From an uncultured Alistipes sp. (lineage in GTDB: Bacteria > Bacteroidota > Bacteroidia > Bacteroidales > Rikenellaceae), in NCBI GenBank assembly GCA_910587675.1, contig CAJUMU010000005.1, positions 1 to 64,000 of the forward strand: a stretch of DNA of 64,000 nt, given 5' to 3'. The translations under genes were made by a program, and so were the position numbers. How positions within the stretch are numbered: the first letter of the stretch is position 1; each line of letters begins with the position of its first letter. A model generated the notes under the pieces. That model did not search any database. It worked only from the letters and a program-made list of their open reading frames with translations, and was not told where the DNA came from. Positions 49,928 through 58,229 of this stretch are shown in pieces.

Positions 49928-51325
49928 CTACTCGCGACCTACCGTGGCCTCCACCTCCTCGACGGTGATGGGGATCTTGCGGTCGCCGCCCACGCGGCGC
50001 GAACCGTCGGCGGTGACGATCAGGTCGTCCTCCAGACGTATGCCGCCGAAGTCGCGGTACTCGTCCAATTTGTCGTAATCGACTATGCCCTTGCATTTGC
50101 CCTCGGCGCGGAACTTGTCGATCAAAGCGGGCACGAAGTAGATACCCGGCTCGTCCGACAGCACCGTGCCCTCGCGCAGACGCCACCACTGGCGCGTGAT
50201 GCAGCAGGCCGACGCCTTGGCGCGCTCGGCGAACTCGCCGAAGTCGAAGCTGCGCTCGCCTATGTTCTCGCAGTCGTGCACGTCGAGACCTATGCCGTGT
50301 CCCAGACCATGGGGCATGAAGAGGAATCCCGCGCCCGCGGCCAACGCGTCGTCGACCGAACCGCGCACCAGCCCCAGATCGCGCAGACCCTCGATGATGG
50401 TGCGGAATGCGGCGTCGGAATACTCCGAATACATCATGTCGGCATGCAGAGCCGCCTCGGCTTTGTCGTGTGCCGCCAGCACTATATTATATATATCCTT
50501 TTGTTTCTGCGTGAATCGGCCGCTCACGGGGAAGGTTCGCGTGTGGTCCGACACATAGTTGTTGAGGTGCTCGCCGCCCGCGTCGCACAGCAGCAGACGG
50601 CCGTCCTCCAGAATACCCGTGTGGTCGTGGTTGTGCAGCACCTCGCCGTGCTGCGAAAGGATGGTCGAGAACGATACTCCCGTGCCGTACGACATCGCCA
50701 CGCCGTCCACCGCGCCCGCGATCTCATGCTCGCCGCGTCCCGCGCGGGTAAGGCGCATGGCGGTGGTGTGCATGCGGTAGCCTATGTCGAAAGCCTCTTC
50801 CAGAGCCGCGATCTCCTCCGCGCCCTTGCTCTCGCGCATCTCCGCCACGGCGAAGAGCAGGTCGAGCGACTTGCGGTCGTGGAGCATGCCCGCCGCCATG
50901 CCGAGCATATCCGCCAGTTGCAGTTTGGTCTCGCCGCGGTAGGGCGGCAGATAGTGCACCGCGCGGCCCTGCGCTATGGCGCGTCGCACGTCCGCGGCGA
51001 GAGCCGCCATAGGCTTGGCGTTCGCCACGCCAACCCGAGCCGCCAGATCGGCGACGGTGGCCTGCGGTCCCATCCATATTATGTCGTCCACGGTGAAGTC
51101 GTCGCCGTAGAGCGTCTCCGCGCCCGAGTCGGCGTCGATCACGCCCGTCAGCATCGGCACGTTGTGGCCGAAAAAGTAGAGGAACGTCGAGTCCTGACGG
51201 AAATGATAGGCGTTGTTCGGATAGTTCATGGGCGACTCCGAGTTGCCCGGGAGCAGGATCAGTCCGTGACCGACTCTGCGGCGAAGCTCTGCGCGACGCT
51301 TCGCATAGATGTCTGATGTAAACAT
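49928..51325 (-). CDS. Aminopeptidase P-type M24 metallopeptidase (Xaa-Pro)
   Basis: 465 aa cytoplasmic dimetal peptidase that removes N-terminal residues next to Pro. The five metal ligands are visible: LLLCDAGGEHLNNYVSDHTR (two Asp), MPHGLGHGIGLDVHD (His), LSDEPGIYF (Glu) and GGIRLEDDLIV (Glu). The N-terminal creatinase-like domain contains LLPGNSESPMNYPNNAYHFR. Start 33 nt after the S41 lipoprotein gene; cotranscription is likely. Confidence 0.93.
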   Translation of the reverse strand: MFTSDIYAKRRAELRRRVGHGLILLPGNSESPMNYPNNAYHFRQDSTFLYFFGHNVPMLTGVIDADSGAETLYGDDFTVDDIIWMGPQATVADLAARVGVANAKPMAALAADVRRAIAQGRAVHYLPPYRGETKLQLADMLGMAAGMLHDRKSLDLLFAVAEMRESKGAEEIAALEEAFDIGYRMHTTAMRLTRAGRGEHEIAGAVDGVAMSYGTGVSFSTILSQHGEVLHNHDHTGILEDGRLLLCDAGGEHLNNYVSDHTRTFPVSGRFTQKQKDIYNIVLAAHDKAEAALHADMMYSEYSDAAFRTIIEGLRDLGLVRGSVDDALAAGAGFLFMPHGLGHGIGLDVHDCENIGERSFDFGEFAERAKASACCITRQWWRLREGTVLSDEPGIYFVPALIDKFRAEGKCKGIVDYDKLDEYRDFGGIRLEDDLIVTADGSRRVGGDRKIPITVEEVEATVGRE

Positions 51326-51358
51326 GGCTTTATTATCTTTTGTTTCTCTTTCGAAATA

Positions 51359-53245
51359 CTATTTGTCGTCTGCAACCTCCAACTTCATGCGTTCGCGCTC
51401 GGTGAGCGTCGCACCCGAGGGGCGACGAAGCGGTTCGAGCGACGCGCGGCGTACGGCCTCGGTGCCTCGGGTGACGGGCTGCGTGCGCAGCAGACCCTGC
51501 TCGTCGCCGCTGTCGGCGGGCAGATCGAACAGCGTGCGGCCGTCGATACGCATCACGGTCTCCAAAAGGGCTATGTCGCCCGCGAAGTCGCCCCACTGCG
51601 TCATGGGCATGGGATAGAGGTAGGCCATCTGCCGTACGCTTTCGTTCGGGGCGCTTTCCGCGAACATCTCCATGTCGGCGTCGGCCTCGATGCCGTTCGA
51701 ATAGTCGTTGTCGCCCTTGGCGTTGTATATCAGGAATGTGATGGGCGCGAAGGTGTATTCGTAACCCCCGATTGTGCGTTTCATCACATCCATGCCGCAG
51801 TTCTTGCCCTCGGTGCGCGTGCCGACGATGGTCACGGGCACGTCGAGTCCGCGAAGACCCGTTATGATCATCTCGCTGGCCGAAGCGGTGCTTCCCGAGG
51901 CGATGACATACAATCGGTTGAGTCCGAGATTCACGGGAACATTCGCATCCAGCAGACAGCGCGAGTCGCCGTACTCGTTGGCGGGGTTGCGCTTCAGGTC
52001 GGCGAAGAGTTCGCCCGCACGGTCGCGGCCGAGGATCATGCTGGTGAGCTTGATGCTCGAATCGACCGAGCCGCCGCCGTTGCTGCGCATATCGAGGATC
52101 AATTCGGTCGCGCCCGCCGCTTTCAGGGCCGTCACGGCCTCGATCAACTTGTCGTCGTAATCTTTGTCGAACGAAGTGTAGACCAGATAACCGATCTTTT
52201 TACCCTCGGGATTCAGATGCTCGGGCAGGTCGAGTATTGCGCTGTAAGCCACGGGATTCGGGTAGTACGAGCCGCGCGAAACGGATATCTTGGCGGTCAG
52301 TCCCGTCGACTGGTCGATCTTGGTGAGTTCGGCCGACGCCTCGCGGTCGTATGTTATGGTGTTCCACATTTCGGCGTAATTGCTGCGCGTAATGTCGGTG
52401 CCGTTCATCTGCGATATGATGTCGCCGCGGCGCAGTCCCGCCTTGGCAGCGGGCGAGTCGGGATATACGTTGTCCACGGCCAGTCCGTAAAGCGTCCCCG
52501 CGTCGTTGAGCGTCCACACCATCGAGGCGAGCGAGATGCCCCAGCCCTGCGCGGGAGTGGCGGCGCGCGTATGCTCGGCCGACGCCGAGAGGGCGTTCGA
52601 GCGGGTTATGTAGGAATAGAGATAGCGCGAGGGGAGTCCCGACGACGACATCTGCGTGCCGCCGTCCATCGTGTTGGTCGTCAGGCTGAGCAGCGAACTC
52701 GAGAGGAACTTGTCGTATTCGAGCGAGAAATCGAACGTCGCGCGTTTTTGCACATATTCGTCGAGCCAGTAATACTCCTCGCTCAGGCGTTTGTCGATCC
52801 ACTCCACCACCTCGTTGTCGGCGCCCGCCGACTGGCGTATCTCGTAAAGTTTGGTGCGGTTGTGTCCCGCGACTGTTATGTAGAGCGTTCCCGTGCGCTG
52901 TTCGCCCGTGCCGTTCGACGAGACGTGCAGCTTGGCCGAGTGCTTGCCCGCCTGCGAGGCGTTGCCCGTCGAGGCGATCTTCAGCATATCCGCGTCGTCC
53001 ACCTCCAGCGAATAGGCGCCGTCGGTCTCGAACGTGACGGTTACGTTGGCCGCCGAGGCGTTGCAGTCGACGGTGTTTTCGGCGGGAATAATCACGCCTT
53101 CGATGTAGTTCTTGTCCACGTCGCCCGTCTTGTCCTCCGAGCAGGCGCCGAGCATGGGCGCGGTCGCGATCAGCATCGCCGCCGCGATCGCCTCGGCCGA
53201 TGCGGCGCCGAGACGGGCTAAAGATCTTTTTATGGGATTTTTCAT
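51359..53245 (-). CDS. S41-family peptidase lipoprotein with BACON-like and PDZ domains
   Basis: 628 aa. Signal peptide with lipobox MLGACS. Domains in order: a BACON-like beta domain at about 50-135 (KLHVSSNGTGEQRTGTLYIT), an S41 N-terminal helical part (DKRLSEEYYWLDEYVQKRAT), a PDZ domain (VDNVYPDSPAAKAGLRRGDI), and the tail-specific protease core with LILDMRSNGGG, the nucleophile region ASGSTASASEMI and the Lys region GTRTEGKNCGM. It is a surface or periplasmic protease. A second S41 enzyme, without lipobox or BACON, is at 56333. A TATCTTTG at 53270 is its likely promoter. Confidence 0.9.
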   Translation of the reverse strand: MKNPIKRSLARLGAASAEAIAAAMLIATAPMLGACSEDKTGDVDKNYIEGVIIPAENTVDCNASAANVTVTFETDGAYSLEVDDADMLKIASTGNASQAGKHSAKLHVSSNGTGEQRTGTLYITVAGHNRTKLYEIRQSAGADNEVVEWIDKRLSEEYYWLDEYVQKRATFDFSLEYDKFLSSSLLSLTTNTMDGGTQMSSSGLPSRYLYSYITRSNALSASAEHTRAATPAQGWGISLASMVWTLNDAGTLYGLAVDNVYPDSPAAKAGLRRGDIISQMNGTDITRSNYAEMWNTITYDREASAELTKIDQSTGLTAKISVSRGSYYPNPVAYSAILDLPEHLNPEGKKIGYLVYTSFDKDYDDKLIEAVTALKAAGATELILDMRSNGGGSVDSSIKLTSMILGRDRAGELFADLKRNPANEYGDSRCLLDANVPVNLGLNRLYVIASGSTASASEMIITGLRGLDVPVTIVGTRTEGKNCGMDVMKRTIGGYEYTFAPITFLIYNAKGDNDYSNGIEADADMEMFAESAPNESVRQMAYLYPMPMTQWGDFAGDIALLETVMRIDGRTLFDLPADSGDEQGLLRTQPVTRGTEAVRRASLEPLRRPSGATLTERERMKLEVADDK

Positions 53246-53269
53246 AGTCGAAAATTTGTTTCCGATTCC

Positions 53270-53277
53270 AAAGATAA
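53270..53277 (-). promoter_or_regulatory. -7 element of the S41 lipoprotein operon
   Basis: TATCTTTG on the minus strand, leader of about 20 nt. It sits in the 37-nt gap after nth. Confidence 0.6.
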
Positions 53278-53282
53278 CCGTT

Positions 53283-53936
53283 TTATTCCGATTTGCCGCC
53301 CTCGCGGGTCGAAAAGTCGCGGCACCACTCCTTTATTCCGCACGCGCCGCACTTCGGCGCACGGGCCGTGCAGACGTATCGGCCGTGGAGTATGAGCCAG
53401 TGGTGCGCCACGGGCAGCAGGTGCGAGGGGATATTCTTCTCCAGCTGCAATTCGGTTTGCAGGGGCGTCTTGGCTCCACGCGTCAACCCTATGCGTGCCG
53501 AGACGCGGAACACGTGGGTGTCGACGGGCATCACCTCCTTGTTCCAGATCACCGCGCCCACCACGTTGGCCGTCTTGCGCCCCACGCCCGGGAGGCGTTG
53601 CAGGGCCGTGAGGTCGCTCGGCACCTCGCCGCCGAACTCGTCGCACAGCATGCGTGCCATACCCGCCAGATTGCGGGCTTTGTTGTTGGGGTAGGATATA
53701 CTGCGGATGTAGGGGTAGATCTCTTCGGCCGTCGCCGCGGCCATCGCCTGCGGGGTGGGGAACGCCTCGAAAAGCGCGGGCGTGGTCATGTTCACGCGTT
53801 TGTCGGTGCACTGGGCCGAGAGAATCACCGCCACTAAAAGTTGGTAGGGGTCGTCGTAGCGCAATTCGCTGTCGGCCGTCGGCATGTTGGCCGAGAACCA
53901 CTCTATGATGCCGTCGTATCGTTGCTTGAGGGTCAT
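53283..53936 (-). CDS. nth: Endonuclease III
   Basis: 217 aa DNA glycosylase/AP lyase for oxidised pyrimidines. The helix-hairpin-helix LPGVGRKTANVVG contains the catalytic Lys, the catalytic Asp lies in PVDTHVFRVSARIG, and the [4Fe-4S] site at the C-terminus is C-x6-C-x2-C-x5-C (CTARAPKCGACGIKEWC). The start at 53936 (MTLKQRYDGIIEWF) is preferred; the longer frame is a shadow of nfo. Its own -7 element is at 53958. Confidence 0.95.
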   Translation of the reverse strand: MTLKQRYDGIIEWFSANMPTADSELRYDDPYQLLVAVILSAQCTDKRVNMTTPALFEAFPTPQAMAAATAEEIYPYIRSISYPNNKARNLAGMARMLCDEFGGEVPSDLTALQRLPGVGRKTANVVGAVIWNKEVMPVDTHVFRVSARIGLTRGAKTPLQTELQLEKNIPSHLLPVAHHWLILHGRYVCTARAPKCGACGIKEWCRDFSTREGGKSE

Positions 53937-53957
53937 GAAGTTCGGGTTTTTTCTATA

Positions 53958-53965
53958 CAAATATA
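53958..53965 (-). promoter_or_regulatory. -7 element of nth
   Basis: TATATTTG on the minus strand in the 53-nt gap between nfo and nth. Confidence 0.5.
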
Positions 53966-53989
53966 CGGATTTGTCGCGACATTGCGGCA

Positions 53990-54835
53990 CTATTCCTCGG
54001 CGAAACTCTTCAGCAGGGCGATCTCTTCGGGCCAACGCGCCTCTTCGGGCGTTTCGAGGATGAGCGGGATGCCGTCGAAACGGCTGTCGCGCGCTATGTA
54101 GCGGAATGCGTCGAGTCCGATGCTGCCCTCGCCCAAGGGCGCGTGGCGGTCGACGCGGCTGCCGAGGGGTTTCATGGCGTCGTTGAGGTGCATGCCCCGC
54201 AGGAAGGCGAATCCCACCGTGCGGTCGAACTCGTCGAATGTGCGCTCGCACGCCTCGGTCGTCGCGAGGTCGTAACCCGCGGCGAAGGCGTGGCAGGTGT
54301 CGATGCAGACGCCCACGCGCGACTTGTCCTCCACGCGGTCGATCATGTAGGCCAGATGCTCGAACGAATATCCCAGATTGGAGCCCTGACCCGCGGTGTT
54401 CTCGATGACGGCCGTAACGCCGCGCGTGCGGTCGAGCGCCATGTTGATCGACTCGGCCACACGGCGCAGGCTCTCCTCCTCGCCGATCTTCTTCAGGTGG
54501 CTGCCCGGATGGAAATTGAGTCGGTCGAGACCGAGGGCCTCGCATCGCGCCATCTCGCCGAAGAACGACTCGCGCGATTTGGCGAGTCCCTCGGCCTCGG
54601 GATGGCCCAAGTTGATAAGGTAGCTGTCGTGCGGCAGGATCTGCGCCGCCGCGTAGCCGCACTCGCGGCAGGCGTCGCGGAACGCTTCGATCTGCGCCTC
54701 GGTGAGTGCGGGAGCGGCCCACTGGCGCTGGTTTTTGGTGAAAAGGGCGAATGCCGAAGCCCCTATGTCGCGGGCGTTGCGCGGAGCGTTTTCCACGCCG
54801 CCCGAAGCGCTTACGTGCGCGCCGAAATATTTCAT
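53990..54835 (-). CDS. nfo: Endonuclease IV (AP endonuclease)
   Basis: 281 aa TIM-barrel enzyme with three zinc ions that cuts DNA at abasic sites. MKYFGAHVSASGGVENAPRN at the N-terminus and the AP2 blocks LNFHPGSHL, VIENTAGQG, VCIDTCHAFAAGYDL and HLNDAMKPLGSRVDRH contain the metal ligands. The ATG at 54835 is preferred over 54841. It acts on the product of glycosylases such as Nth, encoded directly downstream. Confidence 0.94.
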   Translation of the reverse strand: MKYFGAHVSASGGVENAPRNARDIGASAFALFTKNQRQWAAPALTEAQIEAFRDACRECGYAAAQILPHDSYLINLGHPEAEGLAKSRESFFGEMARCEALGLDRLNFHPGSHLKKIGEEESLRRVAESINMALDRTRGVTAVIENTAGQGSNLGYSFEHLAYMIDRVEDKSRVGVCIDTCHAFAAGYDLATTEACERTFDEFDRTVGFAFLRGMHLNDAMKPLGSRVDRHAPLGEGSIGLDAFRYIARDSRFDGIPLILETPEEARWPEEIALLKSFAEE

Positions 54836-54870
54836 AAGCAAAACTGTTTGTTATACCTGCATGTATCGAT

Positions 54871-55010
54871 ATCGGAGCGTAGCGACCGAAGTCCCCTCCG
54901 AGGAGGGGATTTAGAGGAGGGTCAGATTTGCAAATGCGGCCAAAGGCCGCAGGTTATGACCTTCGGAATCGAATTTGCAGCAACGATACCGGTGCATTAA
55001 TGTATTAATT
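54871..55010 (+). repeat. R3 dispersed repeat, copy 3
   Basis: Full-length copy: CGGAGCGTAGCGACCGAAGT, CCCCTCCGAGGAGGGG hairpin, GCGGCCAAAGGCCGC hairpin, ending GGTGCATTAATG. It is more diverged from the two folE-flanking copies than they are from each other. It lies between nfo and the outer-membrane protein gene, transcribed away from each other. Confidence 0.85.
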
Positions 55011-55056
55011 GTCCAATTCTAATCGTACAAATGTAGCCATATTTTTATAAATGTCT

Positions 55057-55064
55057 TAACTTTG
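55057..55064 (+). promoter_or_regulatory. -7 element of the 55115 operon
   Basis: TAACTTTG. It would start RNA near 55071, so the ATG at 55069 is not used and the leader to 55115 is about 45 nt. Confidence 0.6.
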
Positions 55065-55114
55065 CGTCATGAACAGACGCGCGCTTCGGGCGCGCGGATC
55101 GAAATTTTGCCGAT

Positions 55115-56302
55115 ATGAAGAGATTTTTGACTTTATTGACCATTGCCGCGGTCGTGGCCGCGACCGACGTTCGCGCACAGTTTACGGTGGAGGACAAGAC
55201 CAAAACCAAGGACGAGGACGTCAAGTTTCAGGATCGGTTGAAGAATATCGACGTGAGCAGCGCCTACTACAACGAGGCCCGCGCCCGCGCCGAGCGCGCC
55301 CGCATCCGCAAGGAGCGGAACGAGATGGAGATCCGACTGGGACTGCACGGATCGCTCACATCCTATAACGACGCTTGGACCGAATCGCGCGGCGGCGACA
55401 ATACCATTTCGGTATACGGCACTTTCAACATGAAACACGTCTTCCGCAAGGATCCGTTTCAGGTGACCACCACGGTGGGGGCTCAATTGGGTTACAACCG
55501 TTTGAGAGTCGACGTCGAGGACGGCGGCCGCGAGGGAATATGGTTCAAGAACAGCGACTATTTCTCGTTGTCGGTGCTGCCCGAGAAAAAGATCAGCCGC
55601 AGCTGGTCGTACAGCGCCAACTTCATGTTGCGCAGCCAGTTCCTGAACGGCTACAAATCGCGAACCGAGCAGACCGACGACCATGTGATCACGAGTTTCA
55701 TGGCTCCCGGATATTTGGACCTCTCGGTCGGTATGACCTACACCTCGCCCAACAACAAGTTCCCCATCAAAATTTCGCTCAACCCCTTGTCGAGCAGCGG
55801 AACGCTGGTATTCAACGACAAGGTGCAGCGGTATTACGAAAACAACAACGCGTCGTCGTATTTCGGCGTCGACATTGACAAACATGCGCTGTTCACGGGC
55901 GGTTCGTCGATCAACATCAGCTTCGACCGTTGGTGGGGAAAGCGCAGCTGGTTCCGTTACGAGACCAACGTTTATACCTATTACGGTTGGATAACTAACG
56001 TCGGCCGCGCCGATAAGATCAAGGCTTACAAGAACTATTTGGCCGATTACGAGAAGTGGGAGGCGGGCGGTCAGGTCGGCGACGCCCCCGCGGGCGTGCC
56101 GCGCATTCTGAAGCTCGATCCCACCGTGGAGTGGAAAAACACCTTCACGGTAAAGGCCACCAAGTTTCTCGAAACCAAAATATACGTGCAGGTCAATTAC
56201 GACAAGTCGCAGAACAAGTCGGTGCAGATGTATTCGATGCTCACGTTCGGTCTGACGTATACGTTCAAGAACAAAAGCTCGTTCAATTTCTTGAAGTGGT
56301 AG
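55115..56302 (+). CDS. Putative outer-membrane beta-barrel protein (DUF3078-like)
   Basis: 395 aa with a signal peptide (MKRFLTLLTIAAVVAATDVRA). After a short charged helix (EARARAERARIRKERNEMEI) the protein is a run of alternating amphipathic strands, for example RSWSYSANFMLRSQFLNGYK and KFLETKIYVQVNYDKSQNKS, and ends in an aromatic strand (SSFNFLKW), as barrel proteins do. It resembles DUF3078 proteins of Bacteroidota. Function unknown. It is followed 30 nt later by the CtpA-type protease. Confidence 0.75.
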   Translation: MKRFLTLLTIAAVVAATDVRAQFTVEDKTKTKDEDVKFQDRLKNIDVSSAYYNEARARAERARIRKERNEMEIRLGLHGSLTSYNDAWTESRGGDNTISVYGTFNMKHVFRKDPFQVTTTVGAQLGYNRLRVDVEDGGREGIWFKNSDYFSLSVLPEKKISRSWSYSANFMLRSQFLNGYKSRTEQTDDHVITSFMAPGYLDLSVGMTYTSPNNKFPIKISLNPLSSSGTLVFNDKVQRYYENNNASSYFGVDIDKHALFTGGSSINISFDRWWGKRSWFRYETNVYTYYGWITNVGRADKIKAYKNYLADYEKWEAGGQVGDAPAGVPRILKLDPTVEWKNTFTVKATKFLETKIYVQVNYDKSQNKSVQMYSMLTFGLTYTFKNKSSFNFLKW

Positions 56303-56332
56303 CGGGCGCATCCCCCGATGTTTGCAGGAAAG

Positions 56333-58000
56333 ATGAAGAACTCGAGACATAATATCCTATTCCCGCTCGCGCTGGCGGCTGGAGTGCTGTTCGGAATAAT
56401 GTTCGGCCAATACTTGGGCCGCAACCGCGCCCAGACGCAGATGCGCGCCATCCTGAGCCGCAGCGGACTCGGCGCGGCCAACAAACTCGTGCAGACCTGC
56501 ATGCTCGTCGAGGGGCGTTTCGTCGACTCCATATCGATGGATTCGCTCTCGGAGCTGGTCATCCCGCTCATGATGCGCGAGTTGGATCCCCATTCGGTCT
56601 ACATCCCCGCGCGAGAGATGCAGGAGGTGAACGAACCTTTAGAGGGCGAGTTCGACGGCATAGGCGTCATGTTCAACGCCGCGACCGATACGGTAATAGT
56701 GCTCAGCGTGATCCCCAACGGCCCGAGCGCCAAGGCGGGCATCGCGGCGGGCGACCGCATAATCCTGATCGACGGCGATACGGTGGCGGGAGTGAAGATG
56801 CCGCAGAACGACATCGTGAAGCGTCTGCGCGGTCCGCGCGGCACCGAAGTGCGGTTGTCGTTGCAGAGGCGAGGCATCGACGATCCCGTCGAGGTGACGG
56901 TGGTGCGCGACGCCATCCCCATAGAGAGCATCGAATCGGCGTTCATGGCCAACGGCGACACGGGGTATGTCCGATTGTCGCAATTCGCCCGCACGTCGTA
57001 CGCCGAGCTGATGAAAGCCTTGGCAGAGTTGCGTGACGAGGGCATGCGCAAGTTGATATTCGACTTGCGCGGCAATTCGGGCGGCTATCTGGATCAGGCG
57101 ATCCTCATCGCCAACGAATTCCTGCCCGCAGGGCGGTTGATAGTCTACACCGAGGATCGCGACCGTCGGCAGGTGAAGGAGTTCAGCGACGGCACGGGCA
57201 CCGCCGCCGACATATCGCTGGCCGTTCTCATCGACGAGGGCAGCGCGTCGTCGAGCGAGATTCTGGCGGGCGCCGTGCAGGACAACGACCGCGGCACCAT
57301 CATCGGCCGCCGCTCGTTCGGCAAGGGGCTCGTGCAGCACCAGCTGCCGTACGCCGACGGATCGGCCCTGCGTCTCACCGTCGCGCGGTACTACACCCCC
57401 ACGGGGCGTTCGATCCAGAAACCCTATGTCAACGGCGACGACGAGGATTACGAGATGGATATGGTGCGCCGTTACCGCAACAACGAGTTCTTCTCGCAGG
57501 ACAGCATCCGTTTCGCCGACTCGCTGAAGTTCACCACGCCCGCGGGCAAGACGGTGTACGGCGGGGGCGGCATCATGCCCGACGTGTTCGTTCCGATGGA
57601 CACCACCGACATCACGAAGTATTACGTGGAGGTGACGGGCCGCAACATACTCTACCGTTATACGATCGAGTACGCCGATGCTCACCGCGAGGCTCTGAAC
57701 GGCGTGCATACCCTCGGCGAGCTTACCGTTCTGCTGGATGCCGACAAGAGTATGTTCGACGACTTCGTGCGCTATGCGGCGGCCAAGGGGGTGAAGCCCG
57801 TTCCGAGCGAGATAGCGCGTTCGCGCAAAATCATGGAGGCGCAGCTGCGGGCCTACATCGGCCGCAACACCCCGTTGGAGGACGACGGATTCTATTATAA
57901 CATATTCCCTATCGACAACGTGGTGCAGGAGGCTTTGAAACTTCTGGCCGAGGAGTCGGAGGGCGACGGCGAGCGACACGAGACAGAAGATTCGATATGA
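56333..58000 (+). CDS. S41-family C-terminal processing peptidase (CtpA type)
   Basis: 555 aa. The N-terminal signal anchor (NILFPLALAAGVLFGIMFGQ) places it in the periplasm. A PDZ domain (VLSVIPNGPSAKAGIAAGDR) is followed by the protease core: LIFDLRGNSGGYLDQA, LIDEGSASSSEILAGAVQDN (nucleophile Ser) and GRRSFGKGLVQ (catalytic Lys). Such enzymes trim C-termini of periplasmic proteins. The ATG at 56333 has AGGA upstream and is preferred; 56318 would add five residues. Its stop overlaps the next start in ATGA. Confidence 0.93.
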   Translation: MKNSRHNILFPLALAAGVLFGIMFGQYLGRNRAQTQMRAILSRSGLGAANKLVQTCMLVEGRFVDSISMDSLSELVIPLMMRELDPHSVYIPAREMQEVNEPLEGEFDGIGVMFNAATDTVIVLSVIPNGPSAKAGIAAGDRIILIDGDTVAGVKMPQNDIVKRLRGPRGTEVRLSLQRRGIDDPVEVTVVRDAIPIESIESAFMANGDTGYVRLSQFARTSYAELMKALAELRDEGMRKLIFDLRGNSGGYLDQAILIANEFLPAGRLIVYTEDRDRRQVKEFSDGTGTAADISLAVLIDEGSASSSEILAGAVQDNDRGTIIGRRSFGKGLVQHQLPYADGSALRLTVARYYTPTGRSIQKPYVNGDDEDYEMDMVRRYRNNEFFSQDSIRFADSLKFTTPAGKTVYGGGGIMPDVFVPMDTTDITKYYVEVTGRNILYRYTIEYADAHREALNGVHTLGELTVLLDADKSMFDDFVRYAAAKGVKPVPSEIARSRKIMEAQLRAYIGRNTPLEDDGFYYNIFPIDNVVQEALKLLAEESEGDGERHETEDSI

Positions 58001-58206
58001 TTAAAAAAGTATTTGGGAAAATAGCCGCTTTGGGCGTCGTGGCCGTGGTCGTATTCACGGCGATGGGTTACGGAACATACCGCAGCATGCTGCCCGAGGA
58101 TCTCTTCTCGGCGGGCGGCGAACGCGCCGAAGAGCCCTCAGAAAAGGGCGCGGCGCAGAGCGATGTCGAGGAGACGGATAGCGGCGCGGAGAAGAGGGCG
58201 GAGTGA
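57997..58206 (+). CDS. Small single-pass membrane protein
   Basis: 69 aa. One hydrophobic helix (residues 8-28, KIAALGVVAVVVFTAMGYG) and an acidic, Glu/Ser-rich tail ending SGAEKRAE. The ATGA overlap with the protease gene and the 23-nt gap to the metallophosphoesterase start support it as a real translated member of the operon. No family recognised; a periplasmic adaptor or assembly factor is possible. Confidence 0.6.
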   Translation: MIKKVFGKIAALGVVAVVVFTAMGYGTYRSMLPEDLFSAGGERAEEPSEKGAAQSDVEETDSGAEKRAE

Positions 58207-58229
58207 CGGAAATTCTAAAACGACTTGAT

